DNA from: Melitaea cinxia
Taxonomy: Eukaryota; Arthropoda; Insecta; Lepidoptera; Nymphalidae
Length of the DNA stretch: 64,000 nt
Direction of reading: 5' to 3'
Assembly (NCBI RefSeq): GCF_905220565.1
Contig: NC_059419.1
Span: forward strand, 3,720,001 to 3,784,000
Of this stretch, positions 34,196 through 44,882 are shown in pieces (position 1 is the stretch's first letter; the number at the start of each line of letters is the position of its first letter). The notes beneath the pieces were generated by a model. That model did not search any database. It saw only the letters and a list, made by a program, of their open reading frames with translations, and was not told where the DNA came from. Made by a program: the position numbers and the translations under genes.

Positions 34196-36270
34196 ACTCA
34201 TCACGAAATCTCCGAAACTATAACACCTACAAACTTGAAATTTGGCAAGTATGCTCCTTATAGGACGTAGACATCCGCTAAGAACGGATTTTACGAAATT
34301 CGACCCCTAAAGTGGTAAAACGGGGGTTGCAAGTTTGTATGAAAGTCCTATGTTTTTGAAGTAAGAGACTTGAAATTTAAAATGTATGCTCTATAGATGA
34401 TGAAAAGGTGTTCAAATAATGTATCTTTAGAAATTAACTCCCTTTTGGGGTTAAAATGGGGGATGGTAGGTTCACTCACTCATCACGAAATCTCCGAAAC
34501 TATAATACCTACAAACTTGAAATTTGGCAGGTAGACTTCTTATAGGACGTAGACATCCGCTAAGAACTGATTTTACGAAAATCGACCCCTAAGGGGGTAA
34601 AACGGGGGTTGGAAGTTTGTGTGAAAGTCCCGTGTTTTTGAAGTAAGACTTGAAATTTAAAATGTATACCTTATAGATGATGAAAAGGTGTCCAAATAAT
34701 GTATCTTTAGAAATCAACTCCCTTTTGGGGTTAAAACGGGGGATGGTAGGTTTACTCACTAATCACGAAATCTCTGAAACTATAACACCTACGAACTTGA
34801 AATTTGGTAGATAGGCTCCTTATAGGGCGAAGACATTCGCTAAGAATGGATTTTACGAAATTCGATCCCTAAGGGGGTAAAACGGGGGTTGGAAGTTTGT
34901 ATTAAAGTCCTATGTTTTTGAATTAAGACTTGAAATTTAAAATGTATACCTTATAGATGATGAAAAGGTGTCCAAATAATGTATCTTTAGAAATCAACTC
35001 CCTTTTGGGGTTGAAACGGGGGATGGTAGGTTTACTCACTAATCACGAAATCTCTGAAACTATAACACCTACGAACTTGAAATTTGGTAGATAGGCTCCT
35101 TATAGGGCGAAGACATTCGCTAAGAATGGATTTTACGAAATTCGATCCCTAAGGGGGTAAAACGGGGGTTGGAAGTTTGTATTAAAGTCCTATGTTTTTG
35201 AAGTAAGACACTCGAAATTTAAAATTTATGCTCTATAGATGGTGAGAAGGTGTCCGAATAATGTATCTTTAGAAAGCAACTCCCTTTTGGGGTTAAAACG
35301 GGGGATGGTAGATTGACTCACTTATCACGAAATCTCCGGAACCATAACAGCTACAAACTTGAAATTTAGCGGGTAGGCATCATATATGCCGTAAACATCC
35401 ACTACGAACGGATTTTACGCAATTCGACCCCTAAGGGGGTAAAACGGGGGTTGGAAGTTTGTGTGAAAGTCCATGTTTTTGAAGTAAGAGACTTGAAATT
35501 TAAAATGTATACCTTATAGACGATGAGAAGGTGTCCAAATAATGTATCTTTAGAAATCAACTCCATTTTGGGGTTAAAACGGGGGATGGTAGGTTTACTA
35601 ACTAATCACGAAATCTCTGAAACTATAACACCTACGAACTTGAAATTTGGCAGATAGGCTCCTTATAGGGCGAAAACATTCACTAAGAATGGATTTTACG
35701 AAATTCGACCCCTAAGGGGGTAAAACCGGGGTTGGAAGTTTGTATGAAAGTCCTATGTTTTTGAAGTAAGACACTCGAAATTTAAAATTTATGCTCTATA
35801 GATGGTGAGAAGGTGTCCGAATAATGTAACTTTAGAAAGCAACTCCCTTTTGCGGTTAAAACGGGGGATGGTAGATTGACTCACTCATCACGAAATCTCC
35901 GGAACTATAACACCTACAAACTTGAAATTTAGCGGGTAGGCATCATATATGGCATAGACATCCGCTAAGAACGGATTTTAAGAAATTCGACCCCTAAGGG
36001 GGTAAAACGGGGGTTGGAAGTTTGTGTAAAAGTCCCATGTTTTTGAAGTAAGAGACTTGAATTTTAAAATGTATACCTTATAGATGACGAGAAGGTGTCC
36101 AAATAATGTATCTTTAGAAATCAACTCCCTTTTGGGGTTAAAACGGGGGATGTTAGGTTTACTCACTTATCACGAAATCTCTGGAACTATAACACCTACA
36201 AACTTGAAATTTGGCAGATAGGCTTCTTATAGGGCATAGACATCCGCTAAGAACGAGGTGTCCAAATAAT
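34196..36270 (+). repeat. Tandem array, ~281-bp unit, about 7.4 copies
   Basis: The anchor TCACGAAATC falls at 34201, 34483, 34763, 35043, 35325, 35606, 35888 and 36170, giving periods of 280-282 bp. The unit also holds AAACGGGGGTTGGAAGTTTG and CCTTTTGGGGTTAAAA. Units at 34763, 35043 and 35606 share TCTCTGAAAC and GGCTCCTTATAGGGCGAA. Units at 35325 and 35888 share TCTCCGGAAC and GGCATCATATATG. The right half is therefore organised as alternating dimers of about 563 bp. Confidence 0.9.
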
Positions 36271-36279
36271 GCATCTTAA

Positions 36280-36280
<1 letters not shown>

Positions 36281-36327
<47 letters not shown>
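36281..36327. repeat. (TA)n tract at the second Helitron-type start
   Basis: About 46 bp of TA expanding the TCTATATATATA start. Copy 1 at 17047 has only about 9 units. Confidence 0.9.
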
Positions 36328-36332
<5 letters not shown>

Positions 36333-36952
36333 GAAAGGTCGCTAACTCACTCATCACGAATACTCAAAAACCGCTGGAGGGCCCATCCATCCAGGTTAGA
36401 CAAAGATAAAATTTGGCAGGGAGGTAGGTTATAGTTAGCAGACGTCCGCTAAGAACGGATTTTACGATATTCCACCGCTAAGGGGGTTTAATGGGGGTTG
36501 ATAGTTTGTATGAAACATATAGAGCCTGAAAATAAAACTAAAAATGTGGTGTATAGAGAGGTTTTATAAAAATAACTCTTAAATTATACTAAATTGTGCC
36601 TTTTAAAAAATTGCTCAGTTTGATAAGCGTTTGAAGTTACTAAAATAAAAAAATAATTTGCGTTAAACATCTTAATAGTAATGCATATCTTCATAACCAC
36701 GCGGACGTAGTCGCGGGCAACAGTTAGTGTATTATAAAACAAAGTCCTCAAAAGTGTATGTGATCGATTCGCTCAAAATCTACTGAACGGATTTTCATGC
36801 GGTTTCACCATTGGAGAGAGGGCTCCACATTGGCAAGAGGAAGGTTTACGGAACGGCTAAGCCGATTTTGATGAGAGTTTCACTGGAAGTTTGCCGGGAA
36901 AACTTTGTGACACACTAATTTCAACGCGGGCGAAGCCGCGGGCACAGCTAGT

Positions 36953-37243
36953 ATATAATATAAAAATGAGTCGCTGAATGTGTTGCTAAGCACAAAACTC
37001 GAGAACGGTTGTACCGATTTCGCTAATTCTTTTTTTAAAATATTTCTTAAAGTACGAGGATGGTTCTTACGGAGAGAAAAATTCTAAAAAAAAAAAATTT
37101 TAATTTCCTGAAAAAGTCTAAAAACAACACTTTTCTATACTCCCATACAAAAGATTTGTGATAATACTTAAAAGTCAATTTGAACTTTAATACCATACGA
37201 TAAAGTTTGTGTTAGGCGATACGAAGTTCGCCGGGTCAGCTAG
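36953..37243 (+). mobile_element. Helitron-like element directly following the composite
   Basis: Begins with AAAAATGAGTCGCTGAATGT, then GTTGCTAAGC and CTCGAGAACGGTTGTACCGA, and ends in GCGATACGAAGTTCGCCGGG then CTAG at 37240-37243 and T. It abuts the previous CTAG end, so it sits head to tail. Confidence 0.55.
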
Positions 37244-37709
37244 TATATCATAAGGATAACCCATAATATCCATTTTTTATCTTTGAGTTTTTACGAGAAG
37301 TAGTGGCTTATTTACGAAGCGATTTTAAGCAATATATCATTAATCCTTATTCAATTAAGTACCATAAATACATTGTGCATTTGATATAAATCGATATGGC
37401 TCTTACCAGCGTGTAATTTAAATGAATATTTTCGAAGGGATTACAGATTTAAAATGGAATGACATAACGGTTGCGGCGGTATTCGGAATTTTTTCGAAAT
37501 TGTATGTTCGTACTTTAGTCGGTATTAAGGTTAATTTTTAAACCGCATCTATAGTAAGTACATTAGGTTGGATAGGATTAGACTAAAACCATAATTTATC
37601 AATCAAGAGTAGTATCTAATTAAAAAAAGCTGTGAACGTTGTATATAAAGACATTATAGTATGTTTAGTATCAGCATTTCACCCGTGCGAAGCCGGGGCG
37701 GGTCGCTAG
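37244..37709 (+). repeat. Spacer ending in another Helitron-like 3' end
   Basis: Mostly unrecognised. The last part (CACCCGTGCGAAGCCGGGGC then CTAG at 37706-37709) is a Helitron-like terminus. Confidence 0.4.
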
Positions 37710-37725
37710 TATTATATATATTTGA

Positions 37726-37783
37726 CACAGCGCTGGATTGTGGTGTTGCGCTGGCGGTTGCTGGTTGGCTGGCACATCGCATA
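37726..37783 (+). repeat. tRNA-SINE, left half (split by insertion)
   Basis: CACAGCGCTGGATTGTGGT, GTTGCGCTGGCGGTTG and GGCACATCGCA correspond to the middle of the tRNA-like head at 52.6 kb. It stops where the 37784-39039 element begins and resumes at 39040. Confidence 0.65.
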
Positions 37784-39039
37784 GGGTAAAACCGGGATAG
37801 ATGCCTCACTTTTTGAAATAGCCACCTATTTTTAAAAATATGATTTTTATACGAATAATTTTTATTAATGTAGCTAGCTCAATCCTTTGTGTTGAATTAT
37901 GACTATTTTTTTTCAACCTAGCCAATGCAGATTAAGCAGAAATTAGCTTTTCGTGAACCCTTTTTTTTGAGGATAGATGCCTACCTATATGGATAGTTGC
38001 CCCACCATGAAAATAGTGAGTAGGATAGATGCCCTTTAAACCGTGTAAACGAAAAACCCAAACCAAATGTTAGGTTAGGTTAAGTTAGTTCTACTCCTAA
38101 AACATCGATTGTCTCCAAGAAACATGGGCCATAGCAATGAAAAAATTTTGTGCTTTTTTATATCTTTTAATTGTTATAATTAGAATATAATTTTTATATC
38201 ACACAGATTACTATACCTAATTAAATTTTTAGAGCTTTTGTTTAACTAAAATATAAATTCTTAAGTTTCAACATGATATATATATATTTAATTAAATTTT
38301 ACAAGCATTTATTCAACAAAATTATAAATTCTTAATTGTTGGTCTAAAATATTCATATCAAGTGTCAACATGCACATTGCACAATCATACTTTCTCATCG
38401 AAAGCTGACTGCAGGTTTTCTATAGTCCAAGAACATACTCCAGCTCGCATTTCTTACTTTCTTTTATATTTTCGTGGCATAGTTCTGCTAGAATCAGTAA
38501 AACATCCAGACATAAATATACGTAAATACATAAAAAATATAACAGACACAAAAAAAAATTATACATATAAACTTACTCTGTATATGGTGAATGAAGGGAT
38601 AGATGCCAAAGAGTAAGAGTGCTAAGGTACCTATACCTCAAAAAATCAGGGCAACTATCCTTTGTGATTGGGATAGATGCCCACGTATTTTTTAAATAAA
38701 TTATAAACAAAATAGCATCTATTTACAACTATATGCAGACTCAATCAGACCCAGTATATAGACGTGATAAAAAATATAACGGAATTTATTACTATTTATA
38801 AAATTATACAACCTTAAATACTAACCTTAAAAACTTTGACGTGTTTGTAAATTTCGCCACGGAGAAAATTACACACACGATCCAAACGCGTCCTTGCCAC
38901 ACGAATATCTGTGGGTATCTGAGGTACGAGGTGTCTTCGACTCCTACTTATGCGATTAATTTTTATTTGTGAGTTCGGGATGTTAGGTTTTTAGAACATG
39001 AGGCATCTATCCCACTGCGGCATCTCTCCCGGTTTTACC
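37784..39039. mobile_element. 1.25-kb inverted-repeat element rich in a 12-bp GGGATAGATGCC motif
   Basis: The termini are inverted: left GGTAAAACCGGGATAGATGCC at 37785-37805 (given in two parts: GGTAAAACC, GGGATAGATGCC); right the same with one change at 39039-39019. The motif or a close variant recurs at 37794-37805, 37970-37981, 37990-38001, 38022-38033, 38596-38607, 38671-38682 on plus, and at 38651-38661, 39002-39013, 39019-39030 on minus. No transposase ORF is present; the 84-codon ORF at 38362 has no motif. It interrupts a tRNA-SINE, which proves insertion. The exact target duplication is uncertain (ATA is possible). It is best read as a non-autonomous DNA transposon of unknown superfamily. 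Confidence 0.7.
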
Positions 39040-39150
39040 ATACATTTGTTGACCATACAGATGTTTGCCGTGGTCTGGGTTTTGTCCTTGTGTAGTGTGT
39101 GTTTACGGACTCCCAATACAGGATTAAATCCTAGTGTAAGCCGTTGCGTG
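39040..39150 (+). repeat. tRNA-SINE, right half
   Basis: TACATTTGTTGACCATACAG, ATGTTTGCCGTGGTCTGGGT, then GACTCCCAATACAGGATTAA and AAGCCGTTGCGTGTGAG. This tail type matches the SINE at 45836-46022 rather than those at 52.6 and 55.8 kb. Confidence 0.65.
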
Positions 39151-39883
39151 TGAGACATTTATTTATTTTTTATTATAGAACAACCGCATCAAAACTCGAT
39201 TTCATTTCTTGCATTTCAATGTTAAATACTCGGATCGTAATCGGTCCATCCGTTCGAGCGATACGTTGCACAGACAAACATTGGCGTCAAACCTCCACTT
39301 TAAACTTACCTACTCTTTTTGCGTTGGGGGTTAAAAAAGCACCCAATTAAATGTAAAATTTGCTGCTTACACGATACAATAGGAACGTTTAGTAATAGTG
39401 ACGTCGTTGTCACCAAGCCATAAATTTTAATGCCACAGACACCCGATAAAGATTATATTATCGTTCAAATCCACATAATTTTAGTTGTGACGTTTACCGA
39501 CATTCTTTGAGCATGGGCTGGGTTTTTTTCTCATACTATTATTCTTTTTTTTTGTTATTTAAACGATAATTTTCATTAATGTTTGAATTTTTGTGCGAAT
39601 TGAATTTTTTTGTTAACATCTTTTGTTGAAAACGATTACCAACGTGAGCTATTATTTCCATTTCAGGTTATTACGCTATACTGAGATTGAATAAACAACA
39701 TACCATAACTAGTGATTCATTTCTTCTAGTTTCGGACCGATTTACTGATCTAAATAAAAGATAGTAATAATTGTTTTTATTTATTTATTTATTTTAGCAT
39801 ACTAACAATATACATATTTTTACATTGTTATAAACACATTAGGTGTAGGGTCCTTAATACATATATCAATAACTAGCACTAGT
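39151..39883. other. Spacer, nothing recognised
   Basis: No supportable gene or repeat. Confidence 0.35.
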
Positions 39884-40258
39884 GTTTGCAGGCAAACGAA
39901 AAAAACCGACTTCAATTATATCGACAAGTAATACAACGCAGGTAAAGTTGTAATCAGATCTCGATTAAATTTAAACGTGACCACATGATTAACATCGGCT
40001 TTCGATTAAATTAAAAATTATCAAGATTGGTATACCCAGTGAAAAGTTATGCGGAATTTCGTTTCCCTGGATTTCTCGGGGATCCCATCATCAGATCCTG
40101 GTTTCCTTATCATGGTACCACATCAGGGATATGTCATTTCCAACAACAAAAGAATTATCAAAATCGGTTCATAAACGACGAAGTTATCCCCGAACATGCA
40201 TTAAAATGTATATATACGGTCGAATTGAGTAACCTCCTCCTTTTTTGAAGTCAGTTAA
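39884..40258. mobile_element. MITE-like repeat with AACCGACTTCAA ends
   Basis: Left end AAAAAAACCGACTTCAATTA near 39897; right end TTTTTTGAAGTCAGTTAAAA near 40240-40258, so the ends are inverted (CCGACTTCAA against TTGAAGTCAG). The interior includes AGATCTCGATTAAATTTAAA and GGAATTTCGTTTCCCTGG. Diverged relatives lie at 1376-1650, and a partial at 48647-48755. Confidence 0.55.
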
Positions 40259-40969
40259 AAATAATAATTCTTTCTTTGAAAATTTTTCTCGGAGATGACC
40301 TGGCAACCGATATACGATTGCCCCCGTGGTTATGGCGTCTGCAACGTCACTAGAACATCATAGGTTCCAAATGAAAATCGCGGGAAGTCCCGTAGAATTA
40401 AAAGTGTTGAGAGCAACCATGGATGTTTTTAACTTAAACCAATATTCGTACTAACAGAAGATCTCTAGCACTCTATCTCTAAAGCAGTAATCGAATGTTT
40501 AACCTTCACCATGAAATATAATGGCATATCAATTATCAGTAAGCCAAAACGGTCGTTATCACTAGATAATCATTCCAGTGACCATTATGGTCTTAAGTTT
40601 TTTTGTAATAGCATGATAAGGCATTGTTCAAGCGCGCTCCAGCTTTTACGCTCGTTTTCGGTGTTTAAGAGACACTAATGCTCTCGTTTTTGCCATCTTT
40701 TAACTTTGAAGTCATTTTTAGAGCTACGTAATACATTATTTTTCCTCCGAGAGTTTTAAATGTGTTAATTTTTAATTTTTTTTTAAATGAAATAACGTGT
40801 TCTATCCAGTCGTCCACCTGGCTCCCATTAACTCTTCCTTCCATAAAAAATCATTATAATGCTAAATAACCAGTTTTTAGTAATTATTTACAAGTTTTAT
40901 TCATTTAGATCGGATAAACATAAAATAATTTTACATGACTTTAAAGGTAAAAAGATTTACTAAGAAATA
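40259..40969. other. Spacer, nothing recognised
   Basis: No feature seen. Confidence 0.35.
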
Positions 40970-41240
40970 TTCTTCAAAATCAAAAACAAAAACAGCTTCA
41001 TTCAAATAGGCTCCAAGAGCACTTCCGAATCGTCATTTTACAAATTAAAACTTTAAAAATCAATTATTATATTTGTAGAAGTAAAGCTACTACCGATTCG
41101 GAATGTAGATTCTGCAGAGAAGAATCGGCGAGAAACTGCGCAGTTACTCTTTTGAAAAATAATATATAAACTGTGTTTTAGTACAAAATTAATAACATGT
41201 TGCATAAAATACAGCGTCACTAAGTCCACACATCTTTATC
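40970..41240 (+). repeat. Probable LINE 3' end remnant
   Basis: TTCAAATAGGCTCCAAGAGC, CTTCCGAATCGTCATTTTAC, ACCGATTCGGAATGTAGATT and GAAACTGCGCAGTTACTCTT follow a word order I recognise from 3' ends of lepidopteran LINEs, but no coding part is left. Confidence 0.45.
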
Positions 41241-41685
41241 AACTATGTAATCCTGCAACAAGTAATAAGCCTCCTGTCCCCGTGATTGTGGCCGTACTCC
41301 TACAAAACGGGTCGGCCAATTTTGAGTATTTTCTGTGTATATTTTATAGGTATGACAAAAGTTCGTAACGCACATTTTATAGCGCTAGGTGATAAGAATT
41401 TTCTATTTATAACGAAACTTGTATCGCGTCGCAAGACAGGACGATTGTCGGATCAGCTATTAATAAAAGTGACTGTTCTGGTAAAATATATGAAAATCAC
41501 TATGGTAGTAAAGTACATAAACACAGTGTCGTCTTTTTGAAAAATCTTTCAAACATTCTAAGAAATTGTCTTAATTAAATATGACATTTGTTTGAGAGGT
41601 AACAGTTACAGACTTGTTTTGAATAAAATAAATATATGTGCTTTAGACCACACGACTGAAGTAAAACTTCTGCACAACAGGCCTG
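41241..41685. other. Spacer with a Helitron-like scrap
   Basis: 41305-41465 ends in GGATCAGCTATTA, similar to the end at 44205-44213. Otherwise unrecognised. Confidence 0.3.
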
Positions 41686-42015
41686 CAATATGTCTTAGAT
41701 ATACGGAACGTAAATGGCTATGAGAGAAAGCGAGAAAGAAAACGTGTGCTCGCACCTTTCTCTCTTGCTCTGTTCGCCTCGCCCGATCACACTTATCATA
41801 ACGCTCCGTCACGCATTCACCAAGCTCTCCAAGTGAAGCGTACGTAAAGAAGTTTTAGTTCAAAAAGTGTCAGCTGTGAAACTGGACTTAAAAACGATTA
41901 CTGTGATATTTGATAATATCTTTTTCTCTTTCTCGCAAGAGACGTTTCACGGTAAACGTCACTCTCGGGGCAGGTCTCAGTGTCATCTTTGCGTTACTAT
42001 TTCACACACATCTTC
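41686..42015. other. Less AT-rich stretch with GAGA/CTCT blocks
   Basis: Contains GAGAGAAAGCGAGAAAG near 41720, CTTTCTCTCTTGCTCTG near 41756, TTTTTCTCTTTCTCGCAAG near 41920 and two TCAGT words (GTCTCAGTGTC, TCTCAGTCATA). GAGA blocks and TCAGT initiators are features of insect promoters, but no exon can be assigned. It could equally be unrelated unique sequence. Confidence 0.25.
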
Positions 42016-42773
42016 TCAGTCATAAAAGAGTAAAATAAATTTAGACGTAACGTTGTTTACAAAAGCTTGATAATAATAATTTCTAGACTTAGCGACAATC
42101 GCAAAAAGTGTCTGCTAGTCTGTCAGACTTATTGATAAATTTTTGCATACCTACTAAACCGGTTAGGGGTAAAGGTCCGATCTGCGAGATCATGGTAGGG
42201 TTACTACGTTAGTATAAATAATAATTAAATTCAACGAATCATACCAATGGTTATACTTGTATAATTAAAAAATTAATAATAATATATTGCGTATTTTATT
42301 GATGTTAGAAAAATATTTGGATGACACCATGCATGTAAATGTAAAACCATGCATGCATGTAACAACTAATTAAAGTGAATGGTTTGGTAATCAATGAACC
42401 GTAGTATTTTATTACAGTCTTTCTTAAAAAATGATTCCCAATTGAATCAAACTAATAAATACTAATTTTATTAAGTTAAACTAGAAAAAAACTCCGCTTT
42501 GTTACATTAAAACTGACGGATAAATTAGTTCAAATGTTTATTTAAATTATGTATTCTGAATAACTTGAATAAATTTTAATAAATTCAACATTCTAACAAC
42601 ATCAAATTAAATTAAATAATAAAAATTAAAACCTGTTACCATAATAGAAACTAGCTTAAAGAACATTCTATTTTTCTTTGGAGATATAAATATTATATAT
42701 ATTTCAGTGATATAACAAAACATACACAAAAATTAAGTTCAAAAATATTTTTTACTAAGTTAAAATTGGTGTG
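42016..42773. other. AT-rich spacer, nothing recognised
   Basis: No feature seen. Confidence 0.35.
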
Positions 42774-42779
42774 GTTAAA

Positions 42780-43092
42780 ATGCTGTGTGGTTACGGCTGT
42801 AAGAATATAGCCACACCCGCTCTTCCCGCGGGTGTAGTAAGAGGCGACTAAGGGATAACACAGTTCCACTACCACCTTGGAACTTAAAAAGCCGACCGGT
42901 GGCGGGATAACCATCCAACTGCTGGCTTTGAACCACAGGCAGCAGCGACTTCGGTGCGACAAAGCCAGCTCTGCGGTCACAAACCCGCCTGCCCAGCGTG
43001 GTGAAACTACGGGCAAAACACATGAGTTAACGCCATTTTTGGCGCGAACTTTTGGAGACCTACGTCCAGCAGTGGATTAGGCTGAAGTGGGA
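42780..43092 (+). mobile_element. RTE-tailed short retroposon, near full length, with target duplication
   Basis: Family order is as in 21363-21690, from TGCTGTGTGGTTACGGCTGT to CCAGCAGTGGATTAGGCTGA. It lacks part of the GGCAGCAGCG region and has almost no GAT tail. GTTAAAAT at 42774-42781 and 43093-43100 is an 8-bp duplication that overlaps the first bases. Confidence 0.75.
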
Positions 43093-43100
43093 GTTAAAAT

Positions 43101-43491
43101 CATTTTTTTTACCGAAAACATTAATTAATTTTGAAAGTGATTATAACTAAAAAATATAGATAGTCGTGTTTACACATTGCTCTATACTCGAGATAAACAA
43201 TTACAACAATCTCCGTTTACTTTTAAAAGTTCTTTGTTGCTAACGTATCGAGTTACTATTGATATTATAACAGTAATTATGAAGCCTTGTTAACTAGGAC
43301 ATAAGAATAACTATCTCTGGCTTTAACTGTGCATCCAAAATAAGAATTTTAATTTCATTAATTTTTTTTCCATTTTCAAGTTGACCTGATTGACGTTGTT
43401 CTGTTTTTCAAACTGTAAAACTTTCTAAATGTATTTTTTTTTGTGACTGTAATTGTTTTTCTAGAAAGTATTAGATAAGCGATTTAGCCTC
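43101..43491. other. AT-rich spacer, nothing recognised
   Basis: No feature seen. Confidence 0.35.
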
Positions 43492-43682
43492 TAAAGTCCC
43501 ACGGCTGGGCATAGGCCTCTTTTTCCATATAGGAGAAGGATCAGAGCATAGTCCACCACGCTTCTCCACTGTAGGTTTAGCGGATATATTCCCTACTATG
43601 AGTAACGATCGCTATTAGGTGTATATGATAACAACCGAGACCGATAGCTTAACGTGCTCTCCGAGGCACGATGGGGAGACCC
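43492..43682 (-). repeat. tRNA-SINE 3' body, minus strand, 5'-truncated
   Basis: On the minus strand: TGCCTCGGAGAGCACGTTAA, GCTATCGGTCTCGGTTGTTAT, CTACTCATAGTAGGGAATAT (each in part), TCCTATATGG, AGAGGCCTATGCCCAGCCGT. The tRNA-like head is missing. Confidence 0.75.
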
Positions 43683-43964
43683 GCAAAGACAGACATCCAA
43701 ACCGGTGTGATCATGTCAATCTCCTTTGGGCTTAGCAACACACACAGATAACAATAATAGAGTCAGTTTAGTGTGTAAGCACACACTAAGGAAATAAACT
43801 TCACAATGGAATTTTAGATATTTTACCGCCAAATAGATAAAATTAAGGGTTAAAAGTTTGTATGAAAACCGCTATTTTTAATTTTACTCAATGAAACTTT
43901 GTTTTCTAACTTCCGGTAAATAACGAGTTACTAATAATAATTAATTGGGAACAATATTTAAGAC

Positions 43965-44047
43965 GTGAACTCATGTGTTCACCTTATTTTTGGAGTAAGC
44001 TTATGGAGGCCTATGTCCAGCAGTGGACTGTATAGGCTGTAATGATG
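43965..44047 (+). mobile_element. Very short RTE-tailed insertion (83 bp) with perfect target duplication
   Basis: Contains only the last part of the family (ACTCATGTGTTCACC, GGAGGCCTATGTCCAGCAG, GGCTGTAATGATG). ATTTAAGAC at 43956-43964 and 44048-44056 flanks it exactly. Confidence 0.8.
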
Positions 44048-44102
44048 ATTTAAGACACTCTTTGCAAATATAATCAGATTAAAAATGATACATAGATATA
44101 TT

Positions 44103-44213
44103 AACAAACTTATCAAATCTATATAAATAAAAGTGTTACGCCTAAATTTACATACGTGCAAAACTCTCAAACGATTACACATATGGTGGTACAAAGTTCA
44201 TCAGATCAGCTAT
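44103..44213 (+). repeat. Small Helitron-like element
   Basis: Starts TCTATATAAATAAAAGTGTT and ends TTCATCAGATCAGCTATT, with CTAT in place of CTAG. Both ends are only approximate. Confidence 0.35.
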
Positions 44214-44418
44214 TAAATAAACGAATCTAGTTGTTACTAACTGCGAGCACCCATGTGTGGTCTAAGCTTTTGAATTGGAGCTTTTATTATCTGTAGCGTG
44301 TCGCGTGTCGTTATGTCACTTGAGACTGTATTATCTTTATCTAAACAAAAAACAAACAACAAAACTATACATATTTCTTTTGATCTTAGTTTTTTTTTTA
44401 ACTTAAACTATTATATAA

Positions 44419-44433
44419 TATAATATATATATA

Positions 44434-44491
<58 letters not shown>

Positions 44492-44502
44492 TATATATAT
44501 AT
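44419..44502. repeat. Palindromic (TA)n tract
   Basis: TA repeats with an ATATCTATAT break near the left end mirrored by ATATAGATAT near the right end, so the whole ~84 bp is an inverted repeat. Confidence 0.85.
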
Positions 44503-44791
44503 TAAAAATAATTGACGCTGTAACAATTGATACTATTCCCATCGCCTTCTTGAGTTGTAATGTGCATTGTTATATCTAGAGCCTACAACGATAAATAGGC
44601 TCCCTAAATAAAAAATAAATATGCAAAAATGTAGTTGAAATTAAGATCAGATTTAATTTTAATCTTCGAATCGAAAAGGCTTATAATCTGCGAATATATT
44701 TGAATAGACGATATTACATGAAGCTATGACGTATATGAGCAGTGCAGCATTAGTAACAAAAAAGGCTTAATGCAATTTGTCAATCAATTAA
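44503..44791. other. Spacer, nothing recognised
   Basis: No feature seen. Confidence 0.3.
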
Positions 44792-44882
44792 ATCCGCCAA
44801 GCATGTTGGATTAAGCTATGATCCTCCTCCTATATGGATAAAGAAACCTATGCCCAACAGTGGGATGTTACAGGCTGAATGA
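44792..44882 (+). repeat. tRNA-SINE 3' end only
   Basis: GTTGGATTAAGCTATGATCC, CTCCTATATGGATAAAGAAA, CCTATGCCCAACAGTGGGAT and ACAGGCTGAATG match the last 90 bp of the family. Confidence 0.7.

Larger units (their letters stand above)
34164..36951 (+). mobile_element. Helitron-like composite, copy 2, expanded by an internal tandem array
   Basis: Starts with TC at 34164 (TCTATAATATATATAAAAGCG). It carries the ~281-bp array to about 36270, then a second Helitron-type start at 36280, then 3' ends with TTAG at 36724-36727 and CTAG at 36948-36951 after the hairpin GCGGGCGAAGCCGCGGGC. The order matches copy 1 at 16.65-17.72 kb. No Rep or helicase coding sequence is seen, so it must be mobilised in trans. 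Confidence 0.65.

Noticed and set aside
34196..36270. CRISPR-like array
   Set aside because: Units are contiguous 281-bp repeats without spacers in a eukaryotic context.
38362..38616. 84-codon ORF as transposase of the GGGATAGATGCC element
   Set aside because: Too short, no catalytic motif, low-complexity end.
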